The notes beneath the pieces are model-generated. The model worked only from the letters and a program-made list of their open reading frames with translations, was not told where the DNA came from and ran no database searches. A stretch of 64,000 nt of DNA from Butyrivibrio sp. VCD2006 (GTDB lineage Bacteria; Bacillota; Clostridia; Lachnospirales; Lachnospiraceae), in contig NZ_AUIX01000009.1 in NCBI RefSeq assembly GCF_000423925.1, forward strand, positions 124,001-188,000, given 5' to 3'. Shown one piece after another: positions 52,878 to 62,636 of this stretch; the first letter of the stretch is position 1; the number at the start of each line of letters is the position of its first letter. The translations under genes were made by a program, and so were the position numbers.

Positions 52878-55421
52878 GTGGAGAATAGCAGGATAGATAA
52901 CGAACTTAAAAAAGTAGTTTATCTAAGTCTCATTATGGCGACTACCATTATGGCGGCTATTATTGTTATACTGATTATTCTGCTGTCTTGGGAAATCTGG
53001 ATGATACCGGTAGTAATATTCGGGACGGCAATCTGCTGGGGACTTTTTATATCCAACCAGCTACCTCAACGTATGCAGTTATACTGCTGCGGCATATACG
53101 CCATGTTTCTGGTATTTTACTACTGCATGAAAATCAGAACTATATATGATTGCGGTGTTGTACTTGTCATAATGATTTTTCTCTTTGCTTTTACCAAAGA
53201 ACGAATTCTTATCTGGTATGGAATTCTTGTTTCATTTCTTGGACTGATATTTCATTTGATAATCGTAAATAAGTCAAGAGGGCTCGATCTCGACTCTGAT
53301 AGCGTTTTAAGATGCCTGATTGTTTTTATGCTTGTGCCTGCAAGTGCATTCTTAGTGGATCGCATTATCAAGGCCTGGGCTAATACTGAAAAGAAATATA
53401 TTGAGAAAATAGGTGCACTTTCTGAAGAAAATGAAAGAGCAAACAATTTCCTGGCTAATGTTTCTCACGAAGTAAGAACACCCATAAGTGCAGTTATAGG
53501 GTTGTCTTATGTGCTGCAAAAGGAGAACCTGCCGGAACAGGATATGAATAAAATAAAGTCTATATCTGCAGCCGGACATAGAGTATCCGAGCAAATCAGT
53601 GATATTCTTGATTTCACGGAAATAGATATGAAGAAGGTAGTGGCCAATAATGAATCCTACATGATAAGTTCACTTATCAATGATCTTTTGGCGAAGCTAT
53701 ACCTTTTGGAAGACTTTGATCTTGACCTGATAGTAGACATTGATCCGGCCGTGCCTGCTGTTCTTATTGGAGATGAAAACAAAATAAAAAAGGTGCTTTG
53801 GCATCTTATAAGAAACGGCTTTAAATTTACAAAAGAAGGCGGAGTATATATGCGCCTATACCCGATAGAAAGAGAGTATGGAATCAATCTCGTCATTGAG
53901 ATAAAGGACACCGGAGTCGGAATGACAGAGGATGAAATTGATAACATCTATGAAAAATTCTATCAGGTTGACAGCGGTAGAAATCGAATCATGGGAGGCC
54001 TTGGACTTGGTATTCCGATAGTAAATGGTCTTACAAAAGCAATGGGAGGTGTACTTACCATAGAAAGTGTGCCTGGAGAGGGAACATCAGTGAAGGTAAG
54101 TATTCCTCAGAAGGTTGAGAAAAACAGGCCGAGTATACATGTTGCTGATCATGAAAAGTGCATAGTTGCCGGATTCATTGGCTTTACTTCTACGGATCAT
54201 CCGAAGATACGCGAGTATTACATGGATATGATCTCGCATATTACTGTGGGACTTTCAGTGACATTTTATCGGGCACAGTCAAAAAAAGAGTTATCAAAGC
54301 TTCTTGATTCAACCAAAATAACACATCTTTTTGTTGGAACCGGAGAATACCGCGAAAACAAGGATTATATCGACATGCTTTCACGGCACATGAATGTTGC
54401 GGTTATCGCTGAAAAATACTATGACACCGATACGGGACTTGGCATTACTCTTATTCACAAACCTTTTTATGGAAATCAGATTGCCAACTTCCTTAACCAT
54501 TCTTTTGTGGATGAAAGATCAGAAACTAAAGAAATACTTACTTTCCCTGGTGTAAAAGCTCTTGTTGTTGATGATGAGCATATGAATTTGATAGTAGCCA
54601 GAGAGATATTTGGCGCCTACAAGATGAATATAACTACAGCATCAGGAGGCGAGGAAGCAATAAAGCTTTGCGAGCAATACGACTTCAACATTGTTTTTAT
54701 GGATCATATGATGCCCGGCATGGATGGGGTGGAAGCGATGCATATAATCAAACAAAATGCGGCAAGAGCCGGCAAAGAGATTATCATGGTTGCACTTACC
54801 GCAAACGCCATCAGCTCTGCAAAAGATATGTTTATATCCGAGGGCTTTGACGGATTTGTACCTAAGCCAATCGAAATGGAGGAGCTTGAACGGGTACTTA
54901 AACATGTTCTCAAAAACTATATGGTCGTAAACTCAAAAACGATTGAAGATAATAAGGAATCTTCTGACAATACCCTGACTACAGAAGATGTGGAACAGAT
55001 TACTCAGATAAGTAATTTGATGGCACCTGAAATAAAACCGACAGAATCCAAGAAATCTCAAAATCCTTTTGAGGAACTACAGGATTTAGGTGTGGATACT
55101 GAATACGGATTGGATTATTGCGGTGGAGATAAAGCATTCTACGAAGAACTCCTCCTTGATTATGCGGATAAAAGGGATAGCAAGCTGGAGGAGATAGAGG
55201 GGTACTATACTGCAAAAGATTATAAGAATTATGAGATCAGAGTACATGGTATTAAGAGTACGTCAAAGTTAATAGGAGCTTTTGACCTTTCCGAAAAGGC
55301 AAAGTTCCTGGAGGATGCTGCTAAAAACGGGGATGAAAAAGCAATAGAAGATAATCACTCGATTTTAGTAATTCAGTATAGAAAGCTTATGGAAACTATA
55401 GCCAAGCTGCTGGAACAGTAA
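52878..55421 (+). CDS. Membrane hybrid histidine kinase with receiver and HPt domains
   Basis: 847 residues from GTG 52878, six bases after GGGGG; no good ATG is nearby. Six or so membrane helices lie in residues 15-170. HisKA has NVSHEVRTP (H197), HATPase has IRNGFKF, DTGVGM and GGLGLGIPI. A receiver-like domain without clear acceptor (about 430-540) is followed by a true receiver (VKALVVDDEH, acceptor D609 in VFMDHMMPGMDG). A C-terminal HPt has H790 in RVHGIKSTS. So phosphate can pass His-Asp-His inside one protein. The stop overlaps the ATG of the next in-frame start and the two kinases are clearly one operon. Confidence 0.93.
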   Translation: MENSRIDNELKKVVYLSLIMATTIMAAIIVILIILLSWEIWMIPVVIFGTAICWGLFISNQLPQRMQLYCCGIYAMFLVFYYCMKIRTIYDCGVVLVIMIFLFAFTKERILIWYGILVSFLGLIFHLIIVNKSRGLDLDSDSVLRCLIVFMLVPASAFLVDRIIKAWANTEKKYIEKIGALSEENERANNFLANVSHEVRTPISAVIGLSYVLQKENLPEQDMNKIKSISAAGHRVSEQISDILDFTEIDMKKVVANNESYMISSLINDLLAKLYLLEDFDLDLIVDIDPAVPAVLIGDENKIKKVLWHLIRNGFKFTKEGGVYMRLYPIEREYGINLVIEIKDTGVGMTEDEIDNIYEKFYQVDSGRNRIMGGLGLGIPIVNGLTKAMGGVLTIESVPGEGTSVKVSIPQKVEKNRPSIHVADHEKCIVAGFIGFTSTDHPKIREYYMDMISHITVGLSVTFYRAQSKKELSKLLDSTKITHLFVGTGEYRENKDYIDMLSRHMNVAVIAEKYYDTDTGLGITLIHKPFYGNQIANFLNHSFVDERSETKEILTFPGVKALVVDDEHMNLIVAREIFGAYKMNITTASGGEEAIKLCEQYDFNIVFMDHMMPGMDGVEAMHIIKQNAARAGKEIIMVALTANAISSAKDMFISEGFDGFVPKPIEMEELERVLKHVLKNYMVVNSKTIEDNKESSDNTLTTEDVEQITQISNLMAPEIKPTESKKSQNPFEELQDLGVDTEYGLDYCGGDKAFYEELLLDYADKRDSKLEEIEGYYTAKDYKNYEIRVHGIKSTSKLIGAFDLSEKAKFLEDAAKNGDEKAIEDNHSILVIQYRKLMETIAKLLEQ

Positions 55422-55438
55422 TGGGAAGGGAGCGCTCT

Positions 55439-58114
55439 ATGAGAAAAAAGGTACAAACTTTTTTCAGGAGAATAGTGGATTCCGGAGAAAGCGTGAGAGC
55501 TAAGATTTTTATATTGCTTACGATTATCGGAATGTTTTCACTTATACTAGCACTTATTGCAGATATTTTCCTTCATGAAAATATGGGCGAGATTAGTGCG
55601 CTCCTTGTTACAGTTTTAGTTGCACCCTTGATTACATATTTGGCTGTTAAGAAAAATAGAATTCAGCTTGGTGCATCTATCATGTCCGTCTTAGTGGTAG
55701 GTTTTGTGGTGCCATTAGTGTTCTGCTTCGGCGGAGGCCTCACAGGCGGCGGTGTTATATGGTTTGTGTTCGCTTACCTTTACATAGGTATTATCCTTGT
55801 GGGGACGTTCAGAATAGTAATGATGACACTCCTTACAATTCTTATTTTTGCACTGTATATAGCATCATTTTTTGTTCCGGAACTTATCGTAAGTCATGAA
55901 CGTTTTGGATGGTATCTTGATTCAGGAGTTTCAATATTACTTGTAGGCTTTTCTGTTTATTATATGGTGCGCACACAGTACAGGCTATATGTTGAGGAGA
56001 GTGAAAAGGCTAAACTGCAGGCAAAGAAAATCGAGGAAATGAACAGAGCCCAGAGCCGCTTTTTCTCAAGCATGAGCCATGAAATCAGGACTCCCATAAA
56101 CACAATAATCGGACTAAATGAGATGATATTAAGGGCGGATGTCAGCGAGGATGTTGCCGAAAATGCTGCGAATATTCAATCTGCTTCCAAAATCCTTCTA
56201 TCTCTTATAAATGACATTCTGGATATGTCCAAGATGGAATCCGGAAAAATGGAAATAGTGAAGGTCCAGTATGATGTCGGAAAAATGCTCTCCGAGATAG
56301 TTAATATGACATGGATAAAGGCTGATGAAAAAGGGCTTAAGTTCAGTGTTTATGTTGATCCAAGCATGCCGTCCCAGCTTTTTTCGGATGAGGTCAGAAT
56401 TAAGCAGATTCTGCTAAACCTTCTTAATAATGCTGTAAAGTACACGAAGGAAGGCAGTATCAGTCTCTCTGTGCACTGCGTTAAAACAGATGCAGGTAAA
56501 GCTATAGTTACATATTCTGTTGAAGATACTGGAATAGGAATCAGAAAAGAGAGTATTCCTCATCTGTTTGATGCCTTCAGAAGAGAGGACAATGAAAAGA
56601 ACAGATATATTGAAGGAACAGGGCTTGGGCTTTCTATAGTAAAACAGCTTGTTGACCTTCTTGGCGGAACAATATCTGTTAACAGCGTATATACTAAAGG
56701 CTCTACCTTTGTGGTTTCACTTGAGCAGGAAATAGCCGACGAAAAAATGATGGGTGAGTTTGGAATGCGAAAGCTAGGTCAGGCTCTGGATAAACCCAAA
56801 TATAATAGGAGCTTTGAGGCTCCTGAGGCGAGAATCCTTGTAGTTGATGATAATGCGACTAACCTTCTGGTAGTTAAAAAGCTTCTGAAGGAAACTAAAG
56901 TTATAATAGATACAGCAGAGAACGCTTCAAAGTGCCTTAATATGACACTTCAAAACAGATACAACATGATCTTTATGGATCATCTGATGCCAGGGATGGA
57001 TGGAATCGAGTGTCTCCATGCGCTTCGCGATCAGGCAGGTGGATTGTGCAAGGATGCGCCGGTAGTAGCTCTTACAGCAAATGCAGGAAGTGAGAACCAG
57101 GCTCTGTATAGGAGAGAGGGCTTTGATGAATATCTTGTTAAGCCGATTGATTCCTCAGAACTTGAACGGACAGTTTTAAAGCTTTTACCTGAAAACCTTG
57201 TTACAGTAATAGATAATGTGGACGAAAACTTTGAGCCGGAAACCATTATCAGGGAAATGAGGACGAAGATTCCAATTCTTATCACAACTGACAGCACTGC
57301 AGATTTACCGGCAGAATTATTATCAAAGCTCAATATCCCCATCGTCCCTTATAAGGTTCGAATGAATGAAGGCGTCTTTTATGACGGTATAGAGACGGGC
57401 AATTCAGCTATTATAAGATCTCTTGAAGATGGCTCTGTTGTTGCGGGAAGTGAAGAGCCAACGGTTCAGGAATATGAAAACTTTTTCTCCGAACAGCTTA
57501 CATATGCTCAGCATATCATTCATATCTCAATGGGAAAGCATATTAGTAAGGGCTATGAAAACGCATGTGAAGCAGCCCTTGCATTTTACAACGTAAAGGT
57601 ATTTGATTCGGGACAGCTTTCAAGCGGAACAGGATTGTTGGTTCTTTATGCAAAAGAGCTGGCGGAAAGTGGTCAGTATGATCCGGAGATGATAGTTCGT
57701 GAGCTTTTGAAAAAGCAGGAGAAGATAAAAACAAGCTTTGTTATAAGCACGACTGATTATTTATATAGAAGCGGTCATCTTTCAAGCTTCATCAATAAGT
57801 TGTGCAATGCGCTTATGTTCCATCCTGTCCTTATTACAAGAAATTCCTATATGAAGGTTTACAGACTTTGGGCCGGAGGTATCGAAAGAATAAAGCCAAA
57901 GTACATACAGTCACTTTTTAGGAATCCTTCCGATATTGACAAGTCGATACTGTTTATTACCTATGCGGGAATCAAGCTGTCTGAGGCAGAAAAAATCAGA
58001 GATGAAGTCAGTAGATTTATCGGCTTTGACAGGGTATATATTCAGAAGGCATCGCCCTCTATTGCAATAAACTGCGGAATAGGGAGTTTTGGATTGATAT
58101 TTGCGAGGAAATAG
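55439..58114 (+). CDS. Membrane hybrid histidine kinase with receiver and C-terminal DegV domain
   Basis: 891 residues. The ATG at 55439 lies behind GAAGGGAG; an ATG at 55421 that overlaps the upstream stop is possible. Six membrane helices fill residues 20-185. HisKA has SMSHEIRTPIN, HATPase has LLNNAVKYT, DTGIGI and GTGLGLSIV, and the receiver starts ARILVVDDN at about 464 with MDHLMPGMDG. From about residue 610 to the end there is a complete DegV fold: ILITTDSTADLP, SEEPTVQEYENFF, FDSGQLSSGTG and GIGSFGLIF. DegV/FakB proteins bind fatty acids. A kinase carrying a fatty-acid-binding output or sensor domain is unusual. Confidence 0.92.
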   Translation: MRKKVQTFFRRIVDSGESVRAKIFILLTIIGMFSLILALIADIFLHENMGEISALLVTVLVAPLITYLAVKKNRIQLGASIMSVLVVGFVVPLVFCFGGGLTGGGVIWFVFAYLYIGIILVGTFRIVMMTLLTILIFALYIASFFVPELIVSHERFGWYLDSGVSILLVGFSVYYMVRTQYRLYVEESEKAKLQAKKIEEMNRAQSRFFSSMSHEIRTPINTIIGLNEMILRADVSEDVAENAANIQSASKILLSLINDILDMSKMESGKMEIVKVQYDVGKMLSEIVNMTWIKADEKGLKFSVYVDPSMPSQLFSDEVRIKQILLNLLNNAVKYTKEGSISLSVHCVKTDAGKAIVTYSVEDTGIGIRKESIPHLFDAFRREDNEKNRYIEGTGLGLSIVKQLVDLLGGTISVNSVYTKGSTFVVSLEQEIADEKMMGEFGMRKLGQALDKPKYNRSFEAPEARILVVDDNATNLLVVKKLLKETKVIIDTAENASKCLNMTLQNRYNMIFMDHLMPGMDGIECLHALRDQAGGLCKDAPVVALTANAGSENQALYRREGFDEYLVKPIDSSELERTVLKLLPENLVTVIDNVDENFEPETIIREMRTKIPILITTDSTADLPAELLSKLNIPIVPYKVRMNEGVFYDGIETGNSAIIRSLEDGSVVAGSEEPTVQEYENFFSEQLTYAQHIIHISMGKHISKGYENACEAALAFYNVKVFDSGQLSSGTGLLVLYAKELAESGQYDPEMIVRELLKKQEKIKTSFVISTTDYLYRSGHLSSFINKLCNALMFHPVLITRNSYMKVYRLWAGGIERIKPKYIQSLFRNPSDIDKSILFITYAGIKLSEAEKIRDEVSRFIGFDRVYIQKASPSIAINCGIGSFGLIFARK

Positions 58115-58117
58115 TGC

Positions 58118-60055
58118 ATGAGTGAAAATATACTTTATTATCAAATTTCATCCATTCCTATTTTCATAATTTTGGTTATAGCTACGGTGTCAAAGAAGAT
58201 GACCAAAGGAAGGTCTAATAAGCTGCTGCTTATTATTATCTGCACAGCGTTTACAGCTTCTGTAAGTGACCTTTTGGGGAATCTTGTTGCCACCTCATTT
58301 CCGCTTACCGAGATGCAGGTAAAGCTGATCGCGATTATAAATTACATTTATTTTCCCGCGAGAAGCGGACTTAATGTTGTTTATACGTTCTATCTGTTCT
58401 CGGTTACAAGAACCTGGTACCTGATAAAATCCTTTTGGGCAAAGCTATTGATACTACTTCCTTATTTAGGAACTCTTGCGATGCTCATCTTTAATGAGAG
58501 GACCGGGGCGGTTTTTACCGTAAACTCAGCAGTAGGATATGAACGTGGACCATACATACTCGTAGTTTATGGGCTGGCATCCTTCTACATGGTATTTGGA
58601 ATGATCTATCTGTTTATGCGAAGAAAACTCCTTTATCTGTCAGAGACGCTCTCAATTGCCAGTATGTATGTCCTCAATATTGTTGGTGTTATAATTCAGT
58701 ATTTTGACTCAAGATATCTTGTGGAGTGCTTTTTCACAAGCATGACGTTACTGTTTGTTGTCCTCTTTGTTCAGAAGCCTGAAAGGCAGATGGACATGAA
58801 TACCAAGCTTCCCGGCTATTTTGCATTTAGGGAGGAGATGGGCAAAATCCAGATAACAGGTCAGCAGGTGCAGGTTATCATTGCGCATATAAATAATGCG
58901 GCTGATCTATTGAGATATATTGGAGAAAACACCTTCTTTGAATATATTCATTCAATGGAGAGGGCAATAGCAGCTTATGCAAAAAGTGAGAAGCTGTACT
59001 ACGATTTGTATTTCAGAACACCTGGATTTTTTTACCTGATCCTCGAAGACATTGACTATAATCCGGTACAGGCTATAAATAGCATCAGAGAGATGGTAAG
59101 AAAGAAAAGTGGCAATATATCAGCTACAGGGGTAAGAGTAGACTTAAAAGTCATATCAATAAAATTCCCTGAAGATATTGATAACACAGAAGAGCTTTTC
59201 CGCTTTTGCCATACTTTTATCAGATATGATAATGAAAAAATATATTATCATGCACCACAGATAATAGGGCTTAGAGAATATCAGATAGAAACAAGGCTAG
59301 AAGAAATACTTAACAGAGCAATAGATGCTCAGAAGCTTGAAGTAAGCTACCGCCCGGTATGGTCCGTTACTTAAAATAAATTTGTATTTGCTGAGGCATA
59401 TGTAAAGATAAACGATGAGATTTTTGGAGAGATAAGTGGAGATATTTTAGCAAGAGTCTTAAAAGCAAGAGGAACCAATATGCTCCTTGAAGAATATGTC
59501 ATGGAGCAGGTCTTTGCCTATGTAGGAAAAGGAAACCTTAATGCCAATGGGTATAAGTACATTGTGCTTGGATTATCGGATATGCTTGGCATGCAGAAGA
59601 ACCTCACTGACAGGATATGGAATCTGAGAGGTAAGTATAAAGTCCATCCGGATCAGATTTGTTTTGCAATAACGGATACAGCGTACGATAATATGAGTGA
59701 GGGATTTGATGACAATATAAAAAAGCTTTCACTTCAGGGATATAAACTTGCACTGGATGGATATGGTAACGGTTACACAAATATCAAACATCTGATAGAG
59801 TTTCCAATAAGCTCGGTCAGGCTGGATCATAGCCTTATTGATGAAGCTTCTTCCGAAAGTGGAAAAGCTTTGCTTAGGGGAACAATTCAGATGTTGGAAA
59901 ACATTCCGCTTTCGGTAGTTGTTTCAGATGTAAATGACGAAGCCACAATGAATATGCTTTCCATGATGGGATGCAACCTTATGCAGGGAGAATACTTCCG
60001 TGCAAACAAGGAAGCAGTCGAGGAGGTGCGAAGTGAGAAAGATACTGATAGTTGA
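58118..60055 (+). pseudogene. Degenerate GGDEF-EAL membrane protein interrupted by one in-frame TAA
   Basis: Starts ATG 58118, three bases after the kinase stop. Seven or so membrane helices (residues 8-220) lead to a worn GGDEF domain (RTPGFFYLIL at the GGDEF site). An EAL domain starts ETRLEEILNRAIDAQKLEVSYRPVW, breaks at TAA (59372-59374, codon 419), then goes on in the same frame: NKFVFAEAYVKI up to the stop at 60055. EAL itself reads EAY, and the metal-binding DD is DG (LALDGYGNGY), so cyclic-di-GMP cleavage is unlikely even if read through. A restart at ATG 59480 would give a partial EAL. Either a recent nonsense mutation, two separate parts, or an assembly error. Confidence 0.82.
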
Positions 60056-61052
60056 TGATGAGCCAATGATGCTCAAGATCGCTGATCGGGCGCTTAAGGA
60101 CCATTATGAAACAATTCTTGCTTCTTCCGGCAGCGAGGCTGTAGAGCTTTTTACAAATAATTCACCGGATATGGTTATCTCGGATCTGAAGATGCCTGAA
60201 ATGTCCGGTTATGAACTTAAAGAAATCATAGAATCAAAGACAGCTGGTAAGGTCCCCTTCATTTTCCTTACTTCCGATGATACTAAGGAAAGTGAAGAAA
60301 AGGGACGTGAACTGGGTGTTTCCGATTATATAAAAAAACCTGTGAAGGCTGATGTGCTTTTATCAAGAGTCTGTCAGATACTTGATAACTCAGGCGGCTC
60401 TGGGGCCATAGAGCAAAATAAGGGCACTGATCTGAATAACGAGGCAAACAATGAGTTCCTTAATTCAGAGCTTGAAAAAATACCGTCCTGGATCAAGGAT
60501 GAGCCTCTGATACAAGAAAATGAGGGCATAAACAATTGTGGATCCGCAGAGGCATATCTTTCATCGGTTGAAATTTTCGAGCGGCACATACAAAATAATA
60601 TAAGAATATTGGAAAACTGTTTTGAGTCCGGTGACATAGAAAATTACACAATAAAAGCTCACGGATTAAAAAGCACTTCCAGGATAATCGGTGCGATGAC
60701 TTTATCAAAGAAGGCAGCAGAGATGGAAAAAGCCGGCAACGATAAAGACATCGACTACATAAAACGTGAACATGCATCCTTTATTGAAGAGTGCAAACGT
60801 CATGCGGATATCTTTTTACATCATGAAAATGATGATGAAAAAGAACCTATCACGGATGAAGAATTTGAGGATGCAATGATGGCAATAAGGGAATTTGCTA
60901 TTGCCGAGGAATATGGAATATTGGAATCAATAGTTGATTCACTAATGAAAAGGGCACTTAAGCCCAAAGCATTGGATAAAATGCAGAAGATTAAAAAGCA
61001 CCTTATAGAACTTGACTTTGATGGAATCCGTAAATTAGCTGATGAGAACTGA
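60033..61052 (+). CDS. Receiver-HPt protein
   Basis: 339 residues. GTG at 60033 has GAGGAGGT ahead and lies inside the tail of the EAL frame (23-base overlap). Receiver: KILIVDDEP with acceptor D51 (ISDLKMPEMSG) and KKPVKADVL. A linker (about 120-170) leads to an HPt domain with H210 in IKAHGLKSTS, nearly the same motif as the HPt of the first kinase. A third helical part (about 260-339) has no known fold. It can act as a shuttle in a His-Asp-His-Asp relay with the two kinases. Confidence 0.92.
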   Translation: MRKILIVDDEPMMLKIADRALKDHYETILASSGSEAVELFTNNSPDMVISDLKMPEMSGYELKEIIESKTAGKVPFIFLTSDDTKESEEKGRELGVSDYIKKPVKADVLLSRVCQILDNSGGSGAIEQNKGTDLNNEANNEFLNSELEKIPSWIKDEPLIQENEGINNCGSAEAYLSSVEIFERHIQNNIRILENCFESGDIENYTIKAHGLKSTSRIIGAMTLSKKAAEMEKAGNDKDIDYIKREHASFIEECKRHADIFLHHENDDEKEPITDEEFEDAMMAIREFAIAEEYGILESIVDSLMKRALKPKALDKMQKIKKHLIELDFDGIRKLADEN

Positions 61053-61062
61053 GGAGGTTCCT

Positions 61063-61860
61063 ATGACCATGGATAAAGATAAGGAAAAGTCCGGGAAGGA
61101 AAGCGTAGTCATAATAAGTGCGCAAGAGACATTTTCAGTTCATGGAATGGAAATGAAGCTTGCTGAAATCGGCTGCCCAAGTAAATATATACCCATTGAC
61201 ATGAAGAAGCTCCAGAACAGTACCAATAATTGCGAACTGATCATCTATTATATGGATGAAACAGTTGGTGATAACCCGTCATTTCTTGTGTTTCTCAAGG
61301 ACCTCTGCATGGAAAAGGAAAAGAACCTCATTTTGATCGGCAAACAGGAAGAATACAATGAGGCGATTAAGACTATTCCCGGGAAATGCATAACAGCCTG
61401 GTTTGAGCGTCCGCTCGTTATGAAAAAACTTCTTGATACCGTCACGGATCAGTTCAGTCAGATGATGGAACAAAAGACCAGAAAGGTAATTCTTATAGTT
61501 GATGATGACGTGGCATATATGCAGATGATCAGAGACTGGCTCAAGGATTCATATCAGGTTGTCATGGCCAACACCGGTATCAAGGCTATCCGCTGGCTTA
61601 CAGCCAACCAGGCGGATCTTGTCCTTCTTGATTACCAGATGCCAATAACCACCGGCCCTCAGATTTTTGAGATGCTAAAGAGTGATACTGAAACAGATGA
61701 GCTGCCAATCATGTTCCTCACAGGGCAAAAGAGCCGTGAGAGCGTAATGACAGCCATGAAGCTAAACCCCACTGACTACATCCTTAAATCCATAGGCAAG
61801 GATGCCCTTCGCGAAAAACTGGATCAGTACTTCGCAATCCAGAAGGCTAATGCTAAGTAA
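61063..61860 (+). CDS. Double receiver-type response regulator
   Basis: 265 residues. ATG 61063 follows GAGGAGGT six bases ahead; the start at 61042 has no such site. Residues 1-135 resemble a worn receiver (VVIISAQETFSVHGMEMKL) without a clear acceptor Asp. Residues 140-265 are a true receiver: ILIVDDDVAYMQMI, acceptor D190 (LVLLDYQMPITTG), MFLTGQKSRE and the Lys in ILKSIGKD. There is no DNA-binding or enzymatic output domain, so its target must be another protein. Last gene of the phosphorelay locus. Confidence 0.9.
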   Translation: MTMDKDKEKSGKESVVIISAQETFSVHGMEMKLAEIGCPSKYIPIDMKKLQNSTNNCELIIYYMDETVGDNPSFLVFLKDLCMEKEKNLILIGKQEEYNEAIKTIPGKCITAWFERPLVMKKLLDTVTDQFSQMMEQKTRKVILIVDDDVAYMQMIRDWLKDSYQVVMANTGIKAIRWLTANQADLVLLDYQMPITTGPQIFEMLKSDTETDELPIMFLTGQKSRESVMTAMKLNPTDYILKSIGKDALREKLDQYFAIQKANAK

Positions 61861-61870
61861 CTATGCTTAT

Positions 61871-61972
61871 AGCCTTCCCCCTTGGGGGCGCAAATCGTCC
61901 GGGGGACGATTGCTTTGCGCGGACCGAAGCGGAGCGGAGACAGGTGTCAGTGAAGCTGACGGATGAGGGGGC
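61871..61972 (+). repeat. Composite palindromic repeat (copy 4), split by a second element
   Basis: The ends are the usual element: AGCCTTCCCCC at 61871 and AGGTGTCAG-TGAA-GCTGACGGATGAGGGG at the right (a GTCAG/CTGAC hairpin). Between them sits about 58 bases with its own long palindrome (GCGCAAATCGTCC against GGACGATTGCTTTGCGC) and GACCGAAGCGGAGCGGAG. Confidence 0.78.
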
Positions 61973-61977
61973 TTTTC

Positions 61978-62010
61978 TAAACCACAAAAATTTTTTGTGG
62001 TTTTTTTATT
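61978..62010 (+). terminator. Terminator of the phosphorelay locus
   Basis: AAACCACAAAAA pairs with TTTTTTGTGGTTT, followed by more T. It lies 117 bases after the last regulator, behind the repeat element. Confidence 0.8.
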
Positions 62011-62087
62011 TTATTTGAAGACTTTTATTTCTCTCTCGCGTTATATTAAATGAGAGCGGTAAAAAAACAAAAAACGGAGACAACTAA

Positions 62088-62636
62088 GTGGAAAAAACGG
62101 AGGCCAAAGAAAACTTAATACGCTGGATGGATGAGTATAAAAATCTCATTTTTTCCATATGTCTTCGAATGACCGGTGACTATTTTACCGCGGAGGACAT
62201 AGCCCAGGAGACATTCCTCTCAGCATATATGCATATAGATGGGTTTGATGGAACTAATGAAAAAGCCTGGCTCTGCCGCATAGCGGCGAATAAATGTACC
62301 GATTATTTAAGAAGCGCAGCTGCAAGAACTCTTCCCACGGCAGATGATGAAATGCCACAACCTGTTATGGGAAGTGTATCAACCGTCAGTAGTTCTGCAG
62401 GAGCGGATCCTGCTGACATTTATGAGACGTCAGATGTGCTAAACAGTTTTACCAAATGCTGTGAAGACCTTCCGGAGGGTTACAGCGATGTGGCGATAAA
62501 ACATTTTATAAGAGGCCAGACCGCAAGAGAGATTGCCGAAGAAAACGGCGATAATCTAAAAACCATCCAGACGCGTATATATAGGGCAAAAGAGATGCTC
62601 AAGAAAAATTATAGGAAGGAGTGGTTGGAAGCATGA
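62088..62636 (+). CDS. ECF-type RNA polymerase sigma factor
   Basis: 182 residues from GTG 62088 with CGGAGA seven bases ahead. Region 2 is ICLRMTGDYFTAEDIAQETFLSAY followed by AWLCRIAANKCTDYLR. A longer acidic linker (about 85-120) precedes region 4: LPEGYSDVAIKHFIRGQTAREIAEENGDNLKTIQTRIYRAKEML, read in parts. It directs RNA polymerase to a stress or envelope regulon. The next gene overlaps by 4 bases and fits a membrane anti-sigma factor. Confidence 0.93.
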   Translation: MEKTEAKENLIRWMDEYKNLIFSICLRMTGDYFTAEDIAQETFLSAYMHIDGFDGTNEKAWLCRIAANKCTDYLRSAAARTLPTADDEMPQPVMGSVSTVSSSAGADPADIYETSDVLNSFTKCCEDLPEGYSDVAIKHFIRGQTAREIAEENGDNLKTIQTRIYRAKEMLKKNYRKEWLEA

